From: CBDBND01 sp965262665
GTDB taxonomy: Bacteria > Pseudomonadota > Alphaproteobacteria > Rhodospirillales > Rhodospirillaceae
Assembly: GCA_965262665.1 (NCBI GenBank)
Contig: CBDHFR010000004.1
Coordinates: 1,240,001-1,304,000, forward strand
DNA: 64,000 nt
Direction: 5' to 3'
The notes beneath the pieces were generated by a model. The model had not been told where the DNA came from, did not search any database, and was given only the letters and a program-made list of their open reading frames with translations. Shown here one piece after another: positions 48,719-58,915 of the stretch. Every line of letters begins with the position of its first letter. The first letter of the stretch is position 1. The translations under genes were made by a program, and so were the position numbers.

Positions 48719-49870
48719 ATGCCCAAAAAAAGAAGTGTGAAAACGCGTCAAAATCCTAAAACGACAAAGCACACAGACACATCACGGCCCATCAGTCTCG
48801 CTGCGAAAGCCAGAAAGCCTACGGCGAAGAGCGACCCAGTCTACACTGCCGTTGCTCTGCAATTGATCACCCATAGCGTGGCCCACTGCTCTAGCCGCAA
48901 AGCGGCCCGGGCCCGCATGCTCAAGACTTTGAATCATGTTCGCGACAAAGTGGACGGTATTCGCCAATGGGTGGGTCCGTCGGCCAAGCTGGCCGTCCTG
49001 CCCGAGTATCTGTTGACCTCATTTCCACAGGGCCACACCATCGCTGACTGGGCAAACAAAGCGGCTTTGGATATGGACGGTCCCGAATATGAGGCGTTCG
49101 GTGAGATCGCCCAGAACAATGCGTTGTTTCTCGCCGGCAATGCCTACGAAACCGATCCTCATTTTCCCGGATACTATTTCCAGACTTCATTCATTGTCGG
49201 ACCCAATGGCGACGTCATCTTGCGGTACCGTCGCCTTAACTCAATGTTTTCGCCGACACCACACGACGTGTGGGATAAGTATCTCGATATTTACGGTCTT
49301 GAGGGCGTATTTCCGGTTGCTGACACGTCGATCGGACGCTTGGCTCCCATCGCTTCGGAAGAAATCCTTTATCCAGAAGTCGCCCGTTGTTTTGCTATGC
49401 GCGGTGCTGAGGTGTTCACACATTCTTCGAGCGAGCATGCTTCACCGGAAATGACCGATAAGGATGCGGCCAAAATCAGCCGGGCAGTGGAAAATATCGT
49501 CTACGTGGTATCTTGCAACACGGCAGGCATTCACGACACTAACTTACCCGAAGACGCGTCCAATGGCGGTTCGCGGGTGATCGACTATAAAGGACGAGTC
49601 CTTCGAATGGCGGGACCGGGTGAAAATACGGGTGGTATGGCCGAGATTGATCTTGCCGCACTGAGGCGGGAGCGGCGTAAAACCGGTCTCAACAATACCC
49701 TTATCCGGCAGAGATTCGAAGCTTACGCCGCCAGTTATGCCGCTCATGTATTTCAACCCGCAAACACATTGCTCAACAGCAATGGGACGCTTAAGGCACC
49801 GCAACGCAGCCATTTCGAACAAACTCAAAAGTCGGTTATTGCACGCCTTTCCAAGCAAGGTCTCATCTGA
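48719..49870 (+). CDS. Nitrilase-superfamily protein with altered catalytic triad
   Basis: 383 residues, carbon-nitrogen hydrolase fold. The Glu is present (VLPEYLL), but the Lys position reads YRRLN and the Cys position, normally ICYD or similar, reads IASEE before ILYPEVARCFAMRGAEVF. So the Glu-Lys-Cys triad is Glu-Arg-Ser/Ala. The protein has a ~45-residue basic N-terminal extension and no signal peptide. ATG at 48719 follows GAGGGAGTCC. It lies 24 nt after TBDR4 and its stop overlaps the start of the VOC gene (TGATG). It may be a binding protein or use different chemistry; hydrolase activity should not be assumed. Confidence 0.8.
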   Translation: MPKKRSVKTRQNPKTTKHTDTSRPISLAAKARKPTAKSDPVYTAVALQLITHSVAHCSSRKAARARMLKTLNHVRDKVDGIRQWVGPSAKLAVLPEYLLTSFPQGHTIADWANKAALDMDGPEYEAFGEIAQNNALFLAGNAYETDPHFPGYYFQTSFIVGPNGDVILRYRRLNSMFSPTPHDVWDKYLDIYGLEGVFPVADTSIGRLAPIASEEILYPEVARCFAMRGAEVFTHSSSEHASPEMTDKDAAKISRAVENIVYVVSCNTAGIHDTNLPEDASNGGSRVIDYKGRVLRMAGPGENTGGMAEIDLAALRRERRKTGLNNTLIRQRFEAYAASYAAHVFQPANTLLNSNGTLKAPQRSHFEQTQKSVIARLSKQGLI

Positions 49871-50930
49871 TGAAACACATTTTGACACTTCCGGTACTAA
49901 TCCTGATCATTGGATTCAGAGGGGCTTTCACAGACACCACCGCAGCGGACCTCGACGTAACAGACCGTCGTGGTCTTCAGGAAATGGTTGTCAGCGTCAA
50001 GTTACTTGATCGCGCTATTGAGACTTATCAGGACATTGCCGGATGGGAGGTGGCCTACCGAGGATTGGCCCCGTCGGATCAGGCCCGCCATTGGGGATTG
50101 TGTGTTGACGTCCTGATCGATCAAGCTATGCTGCGCGTTCCAGGGACGGAGAAAGGCTTTCTGCGGCTGGTTAAATTCGTTGATGTGCCCCAAGTGCGAA
50201 TCCGTTCAAGTGCGCGTCCGTTCGATACCGGCGCGATTTTCAATTTCAATGCGCTGGTGAAGGACTTAGACGGAGTCTTTGAGTCCATGCGGGATCATGG
50301 GTTCGTAGGTTTCGCCGATCCAACCTATTACACCATCTTCGGCAAGCGCCATGGCGGTGCCATGTTGCGTGGCCATGACGGTGTGGTGATCAACCTGCTG
50401 CATCGTGTGAATGATCCTTACGACGACGTTCCGCCTTTCACGAAAATGAGTCATGTGGTCAACGCGACTCAGATGGTCGATGACTACGAAGAGAGTTTGG
50501 AATTTTTCCGCGACAAATTGGGCTGGCATGTGCGCTGGGAGGCCTCGCCACAGTGGCCCGAGGACGGTTCAAACAACATGTCGCTGCCCAATAATCTCCT
50601 CTTGGAAGGCAAGATCAAAGAACGCGCTGCCAGTTTCCTTTTTTCGCCGGATGCGGACGGCGGTAGCATCGAAATCTTTAAGTTTGACGGAGCGACAGGT
50701 CTCGACTTTTCGGACCGCGCCCCCATCCCCCAAACTTGGGCGTCCTGATGTACAGGGTGCATGTCCCCGATCTCGGTACCTACGCTGAACGCTTAACATC
50801 CAATGGGGTATCCGTCGTCCGGCCGATGACACGCCTGACTGTGTCACCATACGGTCAAGTTAAGGTCATGGTCATTGCCGCGCCGAGCGGGGCGTGGATT
50901 GAGCTGTTTCAACAGCTGCCAGCGAATTAA
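49870..50930 (+). pseudogene. Two-domain VOC protein with a late frameshift
   Basis: Starts at 49870 inside the nitrilase stop. A possible signal peptide (TLPVLILIIGFRGAFTDTTA) is followed by a VOC domain (QEMVVSVKLLDRAIETYQDI) and a second (KMSHVVNATQMVDDYEESLE). The first frame ends at 50748 (PIPQTWAS); the second domain continues in another frame (YRVHVPDLGTYAERLTSNGV, ending AAPSGAWIELFQQLPAN, stop 50930). One base lost from a C run at ~50732 explains it. The terminal Glu (WIELF) is in the lost part. Part of the TBDR4 - nitrilase-like - VOC operon. Confidence 0.8.
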
Positions 50931-51057
50931 ACGTCAAAGACCGAAACTCTATTCAACTATTTGTTGATTTCTGCATCCGTATGGTATGGTGTCTGCGACG
51001 CATCCGGCCAAGAACTGGCCGGCTCTGATCCGGGAAGGAACTCGGACCGTGATCGGC
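50931..51057. other. Gap between the VOC gene and a kinase remnant
   Basis: Contains a short inverted repeat (CCGGCCA/TGGCCGG, ~51004-51022) without a T tract. Confidence 0.4.
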
Positions 51058-51439
51058 ATGGATCGCCAAAAGGTGTTCGCCGTGCTTAGTCTGCCGGACG
51101 ACGCCAGTCGCGAAGAAATCTAAGCGCTGGTCAGCGAACGGCGGCGTAAGCTCCGCTAGCGAATCGTTTTCGTCTCCACGGCTGAACAACGGGAAACTTC
51201 TGGACGCGCGCTCGTTGAGTTGGAAAAGGCTCACGCTGTCGCCATCCTGATCGCGGACGATCTGGACGGCAGCCCTCCCGCAGGCATTAATCTCGATATT
51301 GCTGAAGGCACAGTTTTGGATGATCGCTACGTCATCCGCCGCCGCGTGGGTTATGGCGAGAACGGCGCTGCATTTGCTGCGTTGGATTTGTCTTGGGGTA
51401 AAGAAATCGCCCTTAAGGCCATTCGGCCCGAATTGCTCC
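51058..51439 (+). pseudogene. Ser/Thr protein kinase N-terminal remnant
   Basis: A frame from ATG 51058 (MDRQKVFAVLSLPDDASREE) with in-frame TAA (~51121) and TAG (~51157), continuing to a PknB-like N lobe: GTVLDDRYVIRRRVGYGENG and GKEIALKAIRPELL with the ATP-binding Lys. It is cut by IS630-A at 51440. The catalytic loop is missing. Confidence 0.7.
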
Positions 51440-52502
51440 TAGAGCGTTTCCGAGGTTGAATGAATCAAAATTTTGTTGTCATGGTCTTGGCGGACTGATT
51501 CGATAGCCGCTTTGGCGGGGGCATCGTGGCTGTATCGGAAGACCTGCGTATTCGTTTGGCGAGGAAAGTGGCGTCGGGCATGTCGCGCCGTCAGGCGGCA
51601 GCCCTTTTTGAGGTGAGCGCAAGCTCGGCGGTGCGGTATGTCAGGCGATATGAAGACGAGGGGACTGTCGCGGTCAAGCCACGGCCGTCGCGCCAGCGCC
51701 GTCTTGATCCTTGACGGCGAGGATATCCTGCGCTGGATTAAGGAGACGCCAGACCCGACACTGCAAGAGCTGTCTGAGCGTTTGGACGAAGTTCACCAAG
51801 TGATTGCGCCGACTTCGACGATTAATGACTGGTTCCGCGCGCGCAAGATCAGCTTTAAAAAAACCGCCCACGCCAGTGAACAGGAACGCGCGGATGGGCA
51901 GGCAGCACGCGTGGTTTGGCGCCAACGTCAGGCCCGGCTCCCGGCCCATCCCGAGCGGGTCGGCAGGATCGTGTTCCTTGACGAAACAAGTATCAATACC
52001 AAAATGGCGCGCCTGCGGGGGCGCTGTCCCAGCGGCCAGCGGATGGTTGCCGCCATTCCCCATGGTCATTGGAAAACCATGACCTTCATTGCCGGATTGC
52101 GCGGTGACGGCCTGACCGCGCCCTGGGTGCCCTGATTTGATCGAGGGCGCCATGGACGGTGATGCATTCGAGCAGTACATCAAAACGCAACGCGCCCCGG
52201 CCCTTCAAAAAGGCGCTGTTGTTGTCCCCGGCAATCTGCCGGCCGACAAACGCGACGGTGCCAGGCGGGCGGTTGAAAAGCGGGGCGCATGGCTTTTGTT
52301 CCTGCCGCCCTATGCGCCGGACTTCAACCCGATCGAGCTCGCATTTTCAAAGTTCAAAGCTCACATGAAGCGCTTAAAACCCCGCACCATCGATGATCTG
52401 TGGAAAGCCGCCGGTAACGTCTGCGGCCTCTTCAATCACGCGCACTGCAGGAACTTCTTGGTTGCTGACGGCTATGCGTCAGAATAAATCGGAAATGCTC
52501 TA
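51440..52502 (+). mobile_element. IS630-A copy, same lesions as 22130
   Basis: 1,063 bp at CTAG sites (TA at 51440-51441 and 52501-52502). The transposase starts at 51526 and has the same stop (51712-51714) and the same 10-nt disruption near 52135 as the 22130 copy, with only a few substitutions between them. It abuts IS630-E on the right, sharing the TA. Confidence 0.9.
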
Positions 52503-53360
52503 GTGCATTTCTGTGTCTGAATGAATCGCGAGGGATTCACACGCCGGCAATTTTGTGATTCAAACTGCATGCTGGGTAGGAGGTCAGTATGCATGGCTCA
52601 GTATCTATCAGAAGATCTTCGCATCAGGGTAATCGGCGCGATTGAAGGCGGGATGTCGCGCAACGGGGTGGCCAGGCGGTTCGGTGTCAGCATCGCCAGC
52701 GCGGTGCGCTGGATGGAGGAATATTTGCGGACCGGGCGGACGGCGCCGAAGCCGCGCGGCGGCGACCGCCGTTCCGGCCGGATCGAGGCGCAGGCTGATC
52801 TTCTGATGCGCACCATTGAGGAGACAGCTTGCCGGTGCCTGACCATTCCGTCTCCTTGCGGCTGCCGATGTATACGCCGTCATGGAAAGGATTGAAAAAC
52901 GGCAGGCATACCAGCCCGATTATGGTGGGCACCGAGGCTGGCGGAACAAACCCCAAAGCCGCTGTTCTTTGCACGTTGGCGACAAAATTAAGGGTGCAGG
53001 CCCGGTTACTGGACTTGACAGTCGCATCCAGGCCCTTGGTTTCTTTGGTGTATCGCAGACCGGCGGTGAGCTCAAAATTACGAGGGTGACTGCGGCGCAA
53101 CATTGTTCTTGTCGGTCCGAATAGTCCGCAATCATGCGGACGCTGACAAAATCGTCTGGCTCCCGCCCTACTCACCGGACTTCAATCCGATTGAGCAGGT
53201 CTTCGCAAAGCTCAAGGCGCTCTTGCGAAAAGCCGCCGCAACAACCATCGACACACTCAAGGCCGCCATCGCGACAGCGCTCGATGCCTTCACCCCCAGT
53301 GAATGCGCCAACTATTTTACAAACTCGGGTTACAAGCCGGATTGATCTGAAAATGCTCTA
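52501..53360 (+). mobile_element. IS630-E halves around a receptor fragment
   Basis: Left part 52501-52825: end TAGTGCATTTCTG, transposase start at ~52593 (AQYLSEDLRIRVIGAIEGGM) up to LMRTIEET. Right part 53103-53360: VWLPPYSPDFNPIEQVFAKL through YFTNSGYKPD and end TAGAGCATTTTCAG (complement). The middle, with the catalytic Asp residues, is replaced by about 275 bp of TBDR sequence in the opposite orientation. Two partly deleted copies flanking a piece of the receptor would explain it. Confidence 0.75.
52826..53100 (-). pseudogene. TBDR5 internal fragment
   Basis: The minus strand encodes barrel sequence NFELTAGLRYTKETKGLDAT through GVYIGSRKETEWSGTGKL. Same strand and correct order relative to the TBDR5 5' part at 54413-55123, so probably the same gene; at least ~140 codons between are lost or displaced. 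Confidence 0.75.
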
Positions 53361-54415
53361 GAGCGGAATCCGATCACGTTGCGCTGTATCCGGCGGCGTT
53401 GAAGTAGTTTTTGCATTCTTGCGGGGAGAAGGTCAGGGAGATTTGGCCGATGGCGTTCCAGAGACCATCGACGGTTCGCTCAGCGGCTTTTCGGAGCCTT
53501 GCCTTGAGCTTTGCGAAGGCGAGTTCGATGGGATTGAAGTCAGGGCTATAGGGCGGCAGGAAGAGGAGTTGTGCGCCGGTGTCTTCGATCATCTTGCGGA
53601 CCTTGGGTCCCTTGTGGCTTGAGAGGTTGTCCATGACGACGATATCGCCGGGCCTCAGTTCGGGGACGAGGCCCTCTTTGACGTAGGCCTCGAAGGCATC
53701 GCGGTCGATAGCGCCGTTGATCACGAAGGGAGAGATCATGCCGTGCCGTGTGAGCCCGGCGAGGAAGGTGGTTGTGTTCCAGTGTCCGTGGGGGACGGCC
53801 ATGCGCAGGCGTTCGCCGCGCGGGGCCCAGCCGTGGGTGCGGGCCATGTTGGTCTTGGCCCAGGTCTCGTCGATGAACACCAGCCGGTCGGGGTCGAGGC
53901 CGGGCTGGCTGTCGCGCCAGGCCTGTCGCCGGCTCAACACGTCCGGACGGTCTTGCTCCGCCGCATGGCCGGTCTTTTTTTTCGCGTGATGCCGTGGCGC
54001 ACGAGGAAGCGCTGTATCGACCCGTAGCTGAAGGTGAGGTCTCGGTCCCCGAGAGCCGCGCGCAACTCCTCAATGGCCATGTCCCGGTTCTCCTCAAGAA
54101 GGCCCAGGATCACGCCGCGCTGCGCCTCGATCCGGCCCGAGCGACGGTCCCCGCCAAGCGCCTTCGGGCGGGCGTCTCCCTGTTCGCGTTCCAGCGCACG
54201 CCAGCGGCTCACGCTCGCCGCGCTTACCCCGAAACGCGCACCAGCCGCTCTATGGCTCATACCCTCTGAAACCGCTGATAGAACCCGATTGCGAAGATCA
54301 AGGGAAAGGGCTTTCGACATCAATGCCGGCCTCCTCAACCCGGCCGACATCTTGAATCACAAATCCCTCGCCCTGTGAATCCCCCAACGATTCAATCAGG
54401 TCAGATCATGCTCTA
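53359..54415 (-). mobile_element. IS630-C, apparently intact
   Basis: 1,057 bp between CTAG sites (TA at 53359-53360 and 54414-54415) with ends TAGAGCGGAATCCGATC and TAGAGCATGATCTGA. OrfA starts at 54320 and ends at 53934; OrfB ends at 53374. An A8 tract (~53980) allows the -1 shift that fuses them, the usual control of transposase level in these elements. It interrupts TBDR5. Confidence 0.9.
53374..54320 (-). CDS. IS630-C transposase (OrfA/OrfB, -1 frameshift)
   Basis: OrfA (SKALSLDLRNRVLSAVSEGM) is the helix-turn-helix half and reads to RKKRPAM; a -1 slip on A8 enters the catalytic frame KKTGHAAEQDRPDVLSRRQA. That frame has LVFIDETWAKTNMAR (Asp), IVVMDNLSSHKGPKV (Asp) and LPPYSPDFNPIELAFAKLKA (Glu), ending FNAAGYSAT. 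All three acids are present, so it may be active. The overall fused product would be about 315 residues. Confidence 0.85.
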
Positions 54416-55123
54416 GCCGCGGACCAGCACACGGTCTCGGTCGTTGTAATCCTGTCCGGAGACGATATCTTCCAAAAACCCATCCCGTTCGCCGAACACG
54501 GCATCGACGCGCGCCGCCAGGAGATTTTCAACTAGACCGCCGCTGACGCCACCGGCCACACGGATGTTGTCATGATCGCCGTAACCCACTTCGGCGTAAG
54601 CGGAGGGTTCGTAGTCCGGTCCTTTGGTAATGATGTTAATCAGTCCCGCCGAGGTATTGCGTCCAAACAGAGTGCCTTGCGGTCCGCGCAGCACTTCGAT
54701 GCGCTCGACCTCGCCGAGTTCGGTCAAGCCCACATTATTGCGGTTACGGTAGACGCCGTCGATGAATACGCCCACCGCTGATTCAAGGCCGGCGTTGTCG
54801 CCTGTGGAGCCTATGCCGCGGATACGGGCCACGGAACCGGCTGCTTCAGATTGCGAGCTGGACAAGAACAAGCTTGGCGCGATGGCCATCAGCTCGCGGA
54901 TGTCTTGAACGCCGGCATACTTGAGTTGTGTATCGGAATAGGAGGACACGGCAACCGGAATATCCTGAAGGGAGCGTTCCCGCTTCGTAGCCGTCACCAC
55001 GATTTCTTCCAAGACTAGACCAGTCGGTTGGCTAGTCTGGGCGGCGACATCGCTGAAGGAAAAAGTGGCGGCCACTGCAAGGAGAAGATAGGTGGCAAGA
55101 TATCTGACAAACCTATGAAACAT
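54413..55123 (-). pseudogene. TonB-dependent receptor TBDR5, 5' part
   Basis: 236 codons from ATG 55123 (after GGAGGGAGTA): signal peptide (YLLLAVAATFSFSDVAAQTS), EEIVVTATKRERSLQDIPVA, plug with RIEVLRGPQGTLFGRNTSAG and INIITKGP. It ends at VRG followed by a TAG supplied by the CTAG of IS630-C. The start is 12 nt after the TBDR6 stop, so TBDR6 and TBDR5 formed an operon. Confidence 0.9.
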
Positions 55124-56506
55124 TACTCCCTCCGCTAAAACTTCCTGGCAATCTGCAATACAAAAGATCGTCCAAAGATGTCGTAACCGACGCCGGGAAG
55201 CGTGTTGAAGAGGCGCGTGGTTTCGTTTCTGGGAACGCCGTCGGCAACCAGGGGCGGCTGCTTGTCGAAAATATTTCGGATAGTACCGACAACTGTCCAA
55301 TCGATGTTTGACCAGCGCACTGAGGCCGTATGCTGCCAATGGCTTTCCGTCCAGTACTGTCGGTCGACGTTGGTAGTGCCAGGGTCGTAGACGGGCTCTT
55401 CGGACGTGGGGCCGGTGAAATCCATACGCCAGAAGAACCGCCAGTCCCGATAATCGATGATCGCGTCGAGCACCCCGCTCCACTTGGGGAAACCCCAATG
55501 TTTGACGCTATTCCACTCCTCGTCAAAGAGCTGTGTAGTCTGCTCCTTGAGAATAGCGATAGTGCCGTCGATCGTCAGGTCAAACGCGGAAAACTGCTGC
55601 TCTATCAGGAAGTCGATATCCAATCCCCGCGAAACCCGGCGCCCGACGTTCAATCGCGAAGCATTCACCGACGTGAGGAAACCGTTCGAATCCCTAAAAC
55701 CGACCCGGTTACAAAACGCGTGGGTCAAATCGACGGTCCCATAACAAGAATTCAGAATGTATCCGGGAGATACGTCCGAGACGGTGTTTTCCAACTCGAT
55801 TTCGTACCACGTTAAGGCCAGCGACAAACCCAGCAGGTCCGCAGGCTCCGGCTGCACAACTATGCCCGCGGTCCAGGTGTCCGAGGTTTCAGCTAATAAA
55901 TCCCTATTACCGCCTACGATCGTAAGAATGCCCGGGGCACCGGACGCGCCATGATCCGGAGCGAGTCCCTGAGCCTCGCAGTTCCGATACATAATGTCAT
56001 CGGGTTCGAGGCTGTCACCGTAACTGATGCAAGGGTCGAGAAACGGCGACACAAAGCCCTGCTGATTACCTTGGAACTGCTCGAACAGATCCGGTGCGCG
56101 GAATGAAGTGCCTAAGGTGCCGCGAAAACGCACCTGCGGCACCACTTGATAATCCAGCGCCATCCGATATGTGGTATCGCTACCGAATGAGTCATAATGC
56201 GTCCAACGCCCCGAACCGTTGAACAGCAGTTCTTCCGCCCAGGGCAATCCCTTAAGTAGTGGTATTTCGATTTCGGTGAAAAATTCCCGAACGGTATCAT
56301 CGCCGGTGGTGATACCCGCGGTGGCGAAACCCCAAAAATTGTTACGCTGGGCATCGGGGTCCGGCACGTCGTTTATGCCTTCTTTACGTATCTCCACACC
56401 GAAGACAACATCGACGTGTTCTCCGTTTGGCATGGCGAAAAGCGGTCCCGTTACGTAGGACGAAAACTGGTAAGCGGTATAGGTCGTCTTTTGCAATGTT
56501 TCCTTA

Positions 56507-57413
56507 GAGGCCGTTTCGAAAGGGGTTGAGTGGCCGGTGTCGATGTGATTCCAGGAAGGTTGCTGAAACCGATCTGGAGCCGCCATGTGGACGCCGACCA
56601 CCCGAGAGCAGCATAGCCGCAAGGCGCTGCGTTATCAGACTGATTTGACCGCTGCGGAGTGGGTTGTGATCGAGCCTCATTTGCCTCCGGCTCATGGCAC
56701 GGGACGGCCCCGGTCATGGCCGATGCGAGAGATCGTCAACGGCATTTTCTACGTGATGCGGGCTGGCTGCCCTTGGCGCTTGCTGCCAAGCGATTTACCA
56801 CCGTGGGGCACGATCTATCGCTGGTTCGCTAAGTTCCGCGACGACGGCCTCCTTGAGAAGATCAACCACTTTCTGGTCATGGCCGATCGCGAGCGGGTCG
56901 GACGCGAGGCCAGCCCGAGCGGCGCGATTATCGACAGCCAGAGCGTCAAGACGACCGAGGCTGGTGGCCCCCGCGGCTACGATGCGGGCAAGAAGATCAA
57001 GGGGCGCAAGCGCCACGCGCTGGTCGACACCGACGGGCGCGGCCTCGTGCTCGAGGCGCATCCGGCGAGTATCCAGGACCGCGATGGTGGCGGGCCGCTG
57101 CTGTGCGCCTCACGCGGCTCGTTTCCGTTCATCGAGAAGGTCTTTGCCGACAGCGGCTACGCCGGCGAGAAGGTCGCCACGGCCACCATGATCGCCGTCG
57201 AGATCGTGCGCAAAAGCCCCGATCAGGTCGGCTTCGCCGTCCAACCGCGCCGCTGGGTCGTGGAGCGCTTCTTCGCCTGGATCAACCGCAACCGGCGACT
57301 GGCAAAGGACTTCGAGGCCACCATCGCCTCGGCCCGCGCCTTCCTCTACGCCGCCTCCGTCATGCTCCTCGTCCGCAGATTGGCCCGAGCCGCATGACTT
57401 TCGAAACCGACTC
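56507..57413 (+). mobile_element. IS5-family element, copy 3 (complete)
   Basis: 907 bp, TTA duplication (56504-56506, 57414-57416), same ends as copies 1 and 2, inserted in TBDR6. Confidence 0.95.
56585..57397 (+). CDS. IS5-family transposase, copy 3
   Basis: 270 residues, intact, same protein as copy 2 (HPASIQD variant). Confidence 0.95.
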   Translation: MWTPTTREQHSRKALRYQTDLTAAEWVVIEPHLPPAHGTGRPRSWPMREIVNGIFYVMRAGCPWRLLPSDLPPWGTIYRWFAKFRDDGLLEKINHFLVMADRERVGREASPSGAIIDSQSVKTTEAGGPRGYDAGKKIKGRKRHALVDTDGRGLVLEAHPASIQDRDGGGPLLCASRGSFPFIEKVFADSGYAGEKVATATMIAVEIVRKSPDQVGFAVQPRRWVVERFFAWINRNRRLAKDFEATIASARAFLYAASVMLLVRRLARAA

Positions 57414-57784
57414 TTAGCAATAAAACCAAGCACATTGGCCGGCAGGCGGCCTCTCAGTAGGGCATCCTCCGTGAAGAGATTTGCTGGGACGCAGTCGGGG
57501 AAGGAAGTATTAGCACAGACTAGGTTTCCGTTGGCATCGAGCGTCGAGTTCAGCGAGGCCAACACTCGGTCGTTCAATAGCTGCCAGTCCCGGAGGGTGC
57601 CTTTCGAATAGCTGTAACCCAGGTAGGCGTCGTAGCTCCACGTCGCTGAGAGATGACCTTCAAGGCCGCCGAACACGTTGAAGCGGTCCACCTTTATCCG
57701 GGTCGTTGGGTCGTGCAATTTGGACTGGTACCGGTAAAATGGAGAGTGCCTTCTGTTAAAGTTTAAACTCAACAGGAGGCCCAT

Positions 57785-58061
57785 ATGGGTATCGGAAGAA
57801 CTGAGGAATTTCGTTCTGAAGCCGTTCGGATTGCATTGACGAGCGGGCTATCACACAAGCAAGTTGCCGCCGATCTTGGCATTGGCCTGTCTACATTAGG
57901 CAAGTGGATTACCAGCTCATAAGCACACTGAGCTGCTGTCCGGCCCTCATAATGATAAAGACAAGGAATTGGCTCGCCTTTGCAAGGAGAACAGGACATT
58001 GCGTGAGGAGCGGGACATTTTAAAAAAAGCGACGGCCTTCTTCGCGAGCCAAAGCCGATGA
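57785..58061 (+). pseudogene. IS3 OrfA with a one-base lesion
   Basis: ATG at 57785 after ACAGGAGGCCCAT. Helix-turn-helix (RTEEFRSEAVRIALTSGLSH, QVAADLGIGLSTLGKW), then TAA at ~57919. The leucine-zipper half continues one frame over (HKHTELLSGPHNDKDKELAR, ENRTLREERDILKKATAFFA) to 58061. The natural A7 slip site for the OrfA-OrfB fusion (~58022) is intact, but the earlier lesion should prevent a normal product. Confidence 0.8.
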
Positions 58062-58915
58062 GGTTTCATTTCATCGCAAAGGAGAAGGCCAATTTTTCAA
58101 TCTGCAGGATGTGCAAAGTCCTGAGGGTCAGTGAAAGCGGCTACTACGCTTGGGTGTCTCGCCCTGCCAGTCAGCGCCAACGCGACGACAGGGTCTATTT
58201 GGCCCATATTCGTGCCGAACATGCCCGTAATTATCGGGCCTATGGTCGCCAGCGAATGACTGATGAACTCAGGGATCAAGGCATCGTCATTGGTGAACGC
58301 CGGGTCGGGCGGTTGATGCGGGAGAACGATATTCGCATCGTCAGAACTCATAAATTCAAACGCACGACAAACAGTAATCACAACCACAACATAGCTCCCA
58401 ACCTTCTGGATGGAGATTTTCAGGCCACGGGACCAAACCAGAAATGGGCCGGTGATATCAGCTATCTCTGGACGGCAGCGGGCTGGCTGTATCTTGCGGT
58501 GATCATCGATTTGTATTCACGCCGTGTCATTGGCTGGGCCGTCAGCGACAGGCTCAAACGGGATTTGCCGATCAAGGCTCTGAAAAGGGCCATTGCATTG
58601 CGACAACCGCCACCAGGGGTCATTCATCATTCTGATCGTGGCTCGCAGTATTGCTCCAACGATTACCGGAAACTTCTCAAAGGCCACGGCTTTCTCTCTT
58701 CGATGTCTGGCAAAGGGAATTGCTATGGCAATGCGACTGTAGAAACGTTCTTCAAATCATTGAAAGCAGAATTAATATGGAGGGAACACTATGAAACCAG
58801 GGAACAGGCACAAAACGCCCTGTTCCATTATATCAATGGATTTTATAATCCGCGTCGTCGCCATTCATATCTGGGCAGCATCAGTCCGGTGAAGTGCGAA
58901 AGTATGGCGGCTTAG
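58058..58915 (+). CDS. IS3-family OrfB (DDE domain)
   Basis: 285 residues: GPNQKWAGDISYLWTAAGWL (Asp), GVIHHSDRGSQYCSNDYRKL (Asp) and NATVETFFKSLKAELIWREH (Glu), ending NPRRRHSYLGSISPVKCESM. Complete. Confidence 0.93.
   Translation: MRFHFIAKEKANFSICRMCKVLRVSESGYYAWVSRPASQRQRDDRVYLAHIRAEHARNYRAYGRQRMTDELRDQGIVIGERRVGRLMRENDIRIVRTHKFKRTTNSNHNHNIAPNLLDGDFQATGPNQKWAGDISYLWTAAGWLYLAVIIDLYSRRVIGWAVSDRLKRDLPIKALKRAIALRQPPPGVIHHSDRGSQYCSNDYRKLLKGHGFLSSMSGKGNCYGNATVETFFKSLKAELIWREHYETREQAQNALFHYINGFYNPRRRHSYLGSISPVKCESMAA

Noticed and set aside
55135..56622. Separate short receptor gene beginning in IS5 sequence
   Set aside because: The first ~37 codons are IS5 end sequence; the rest joins exactly to upstream receptor pieces.
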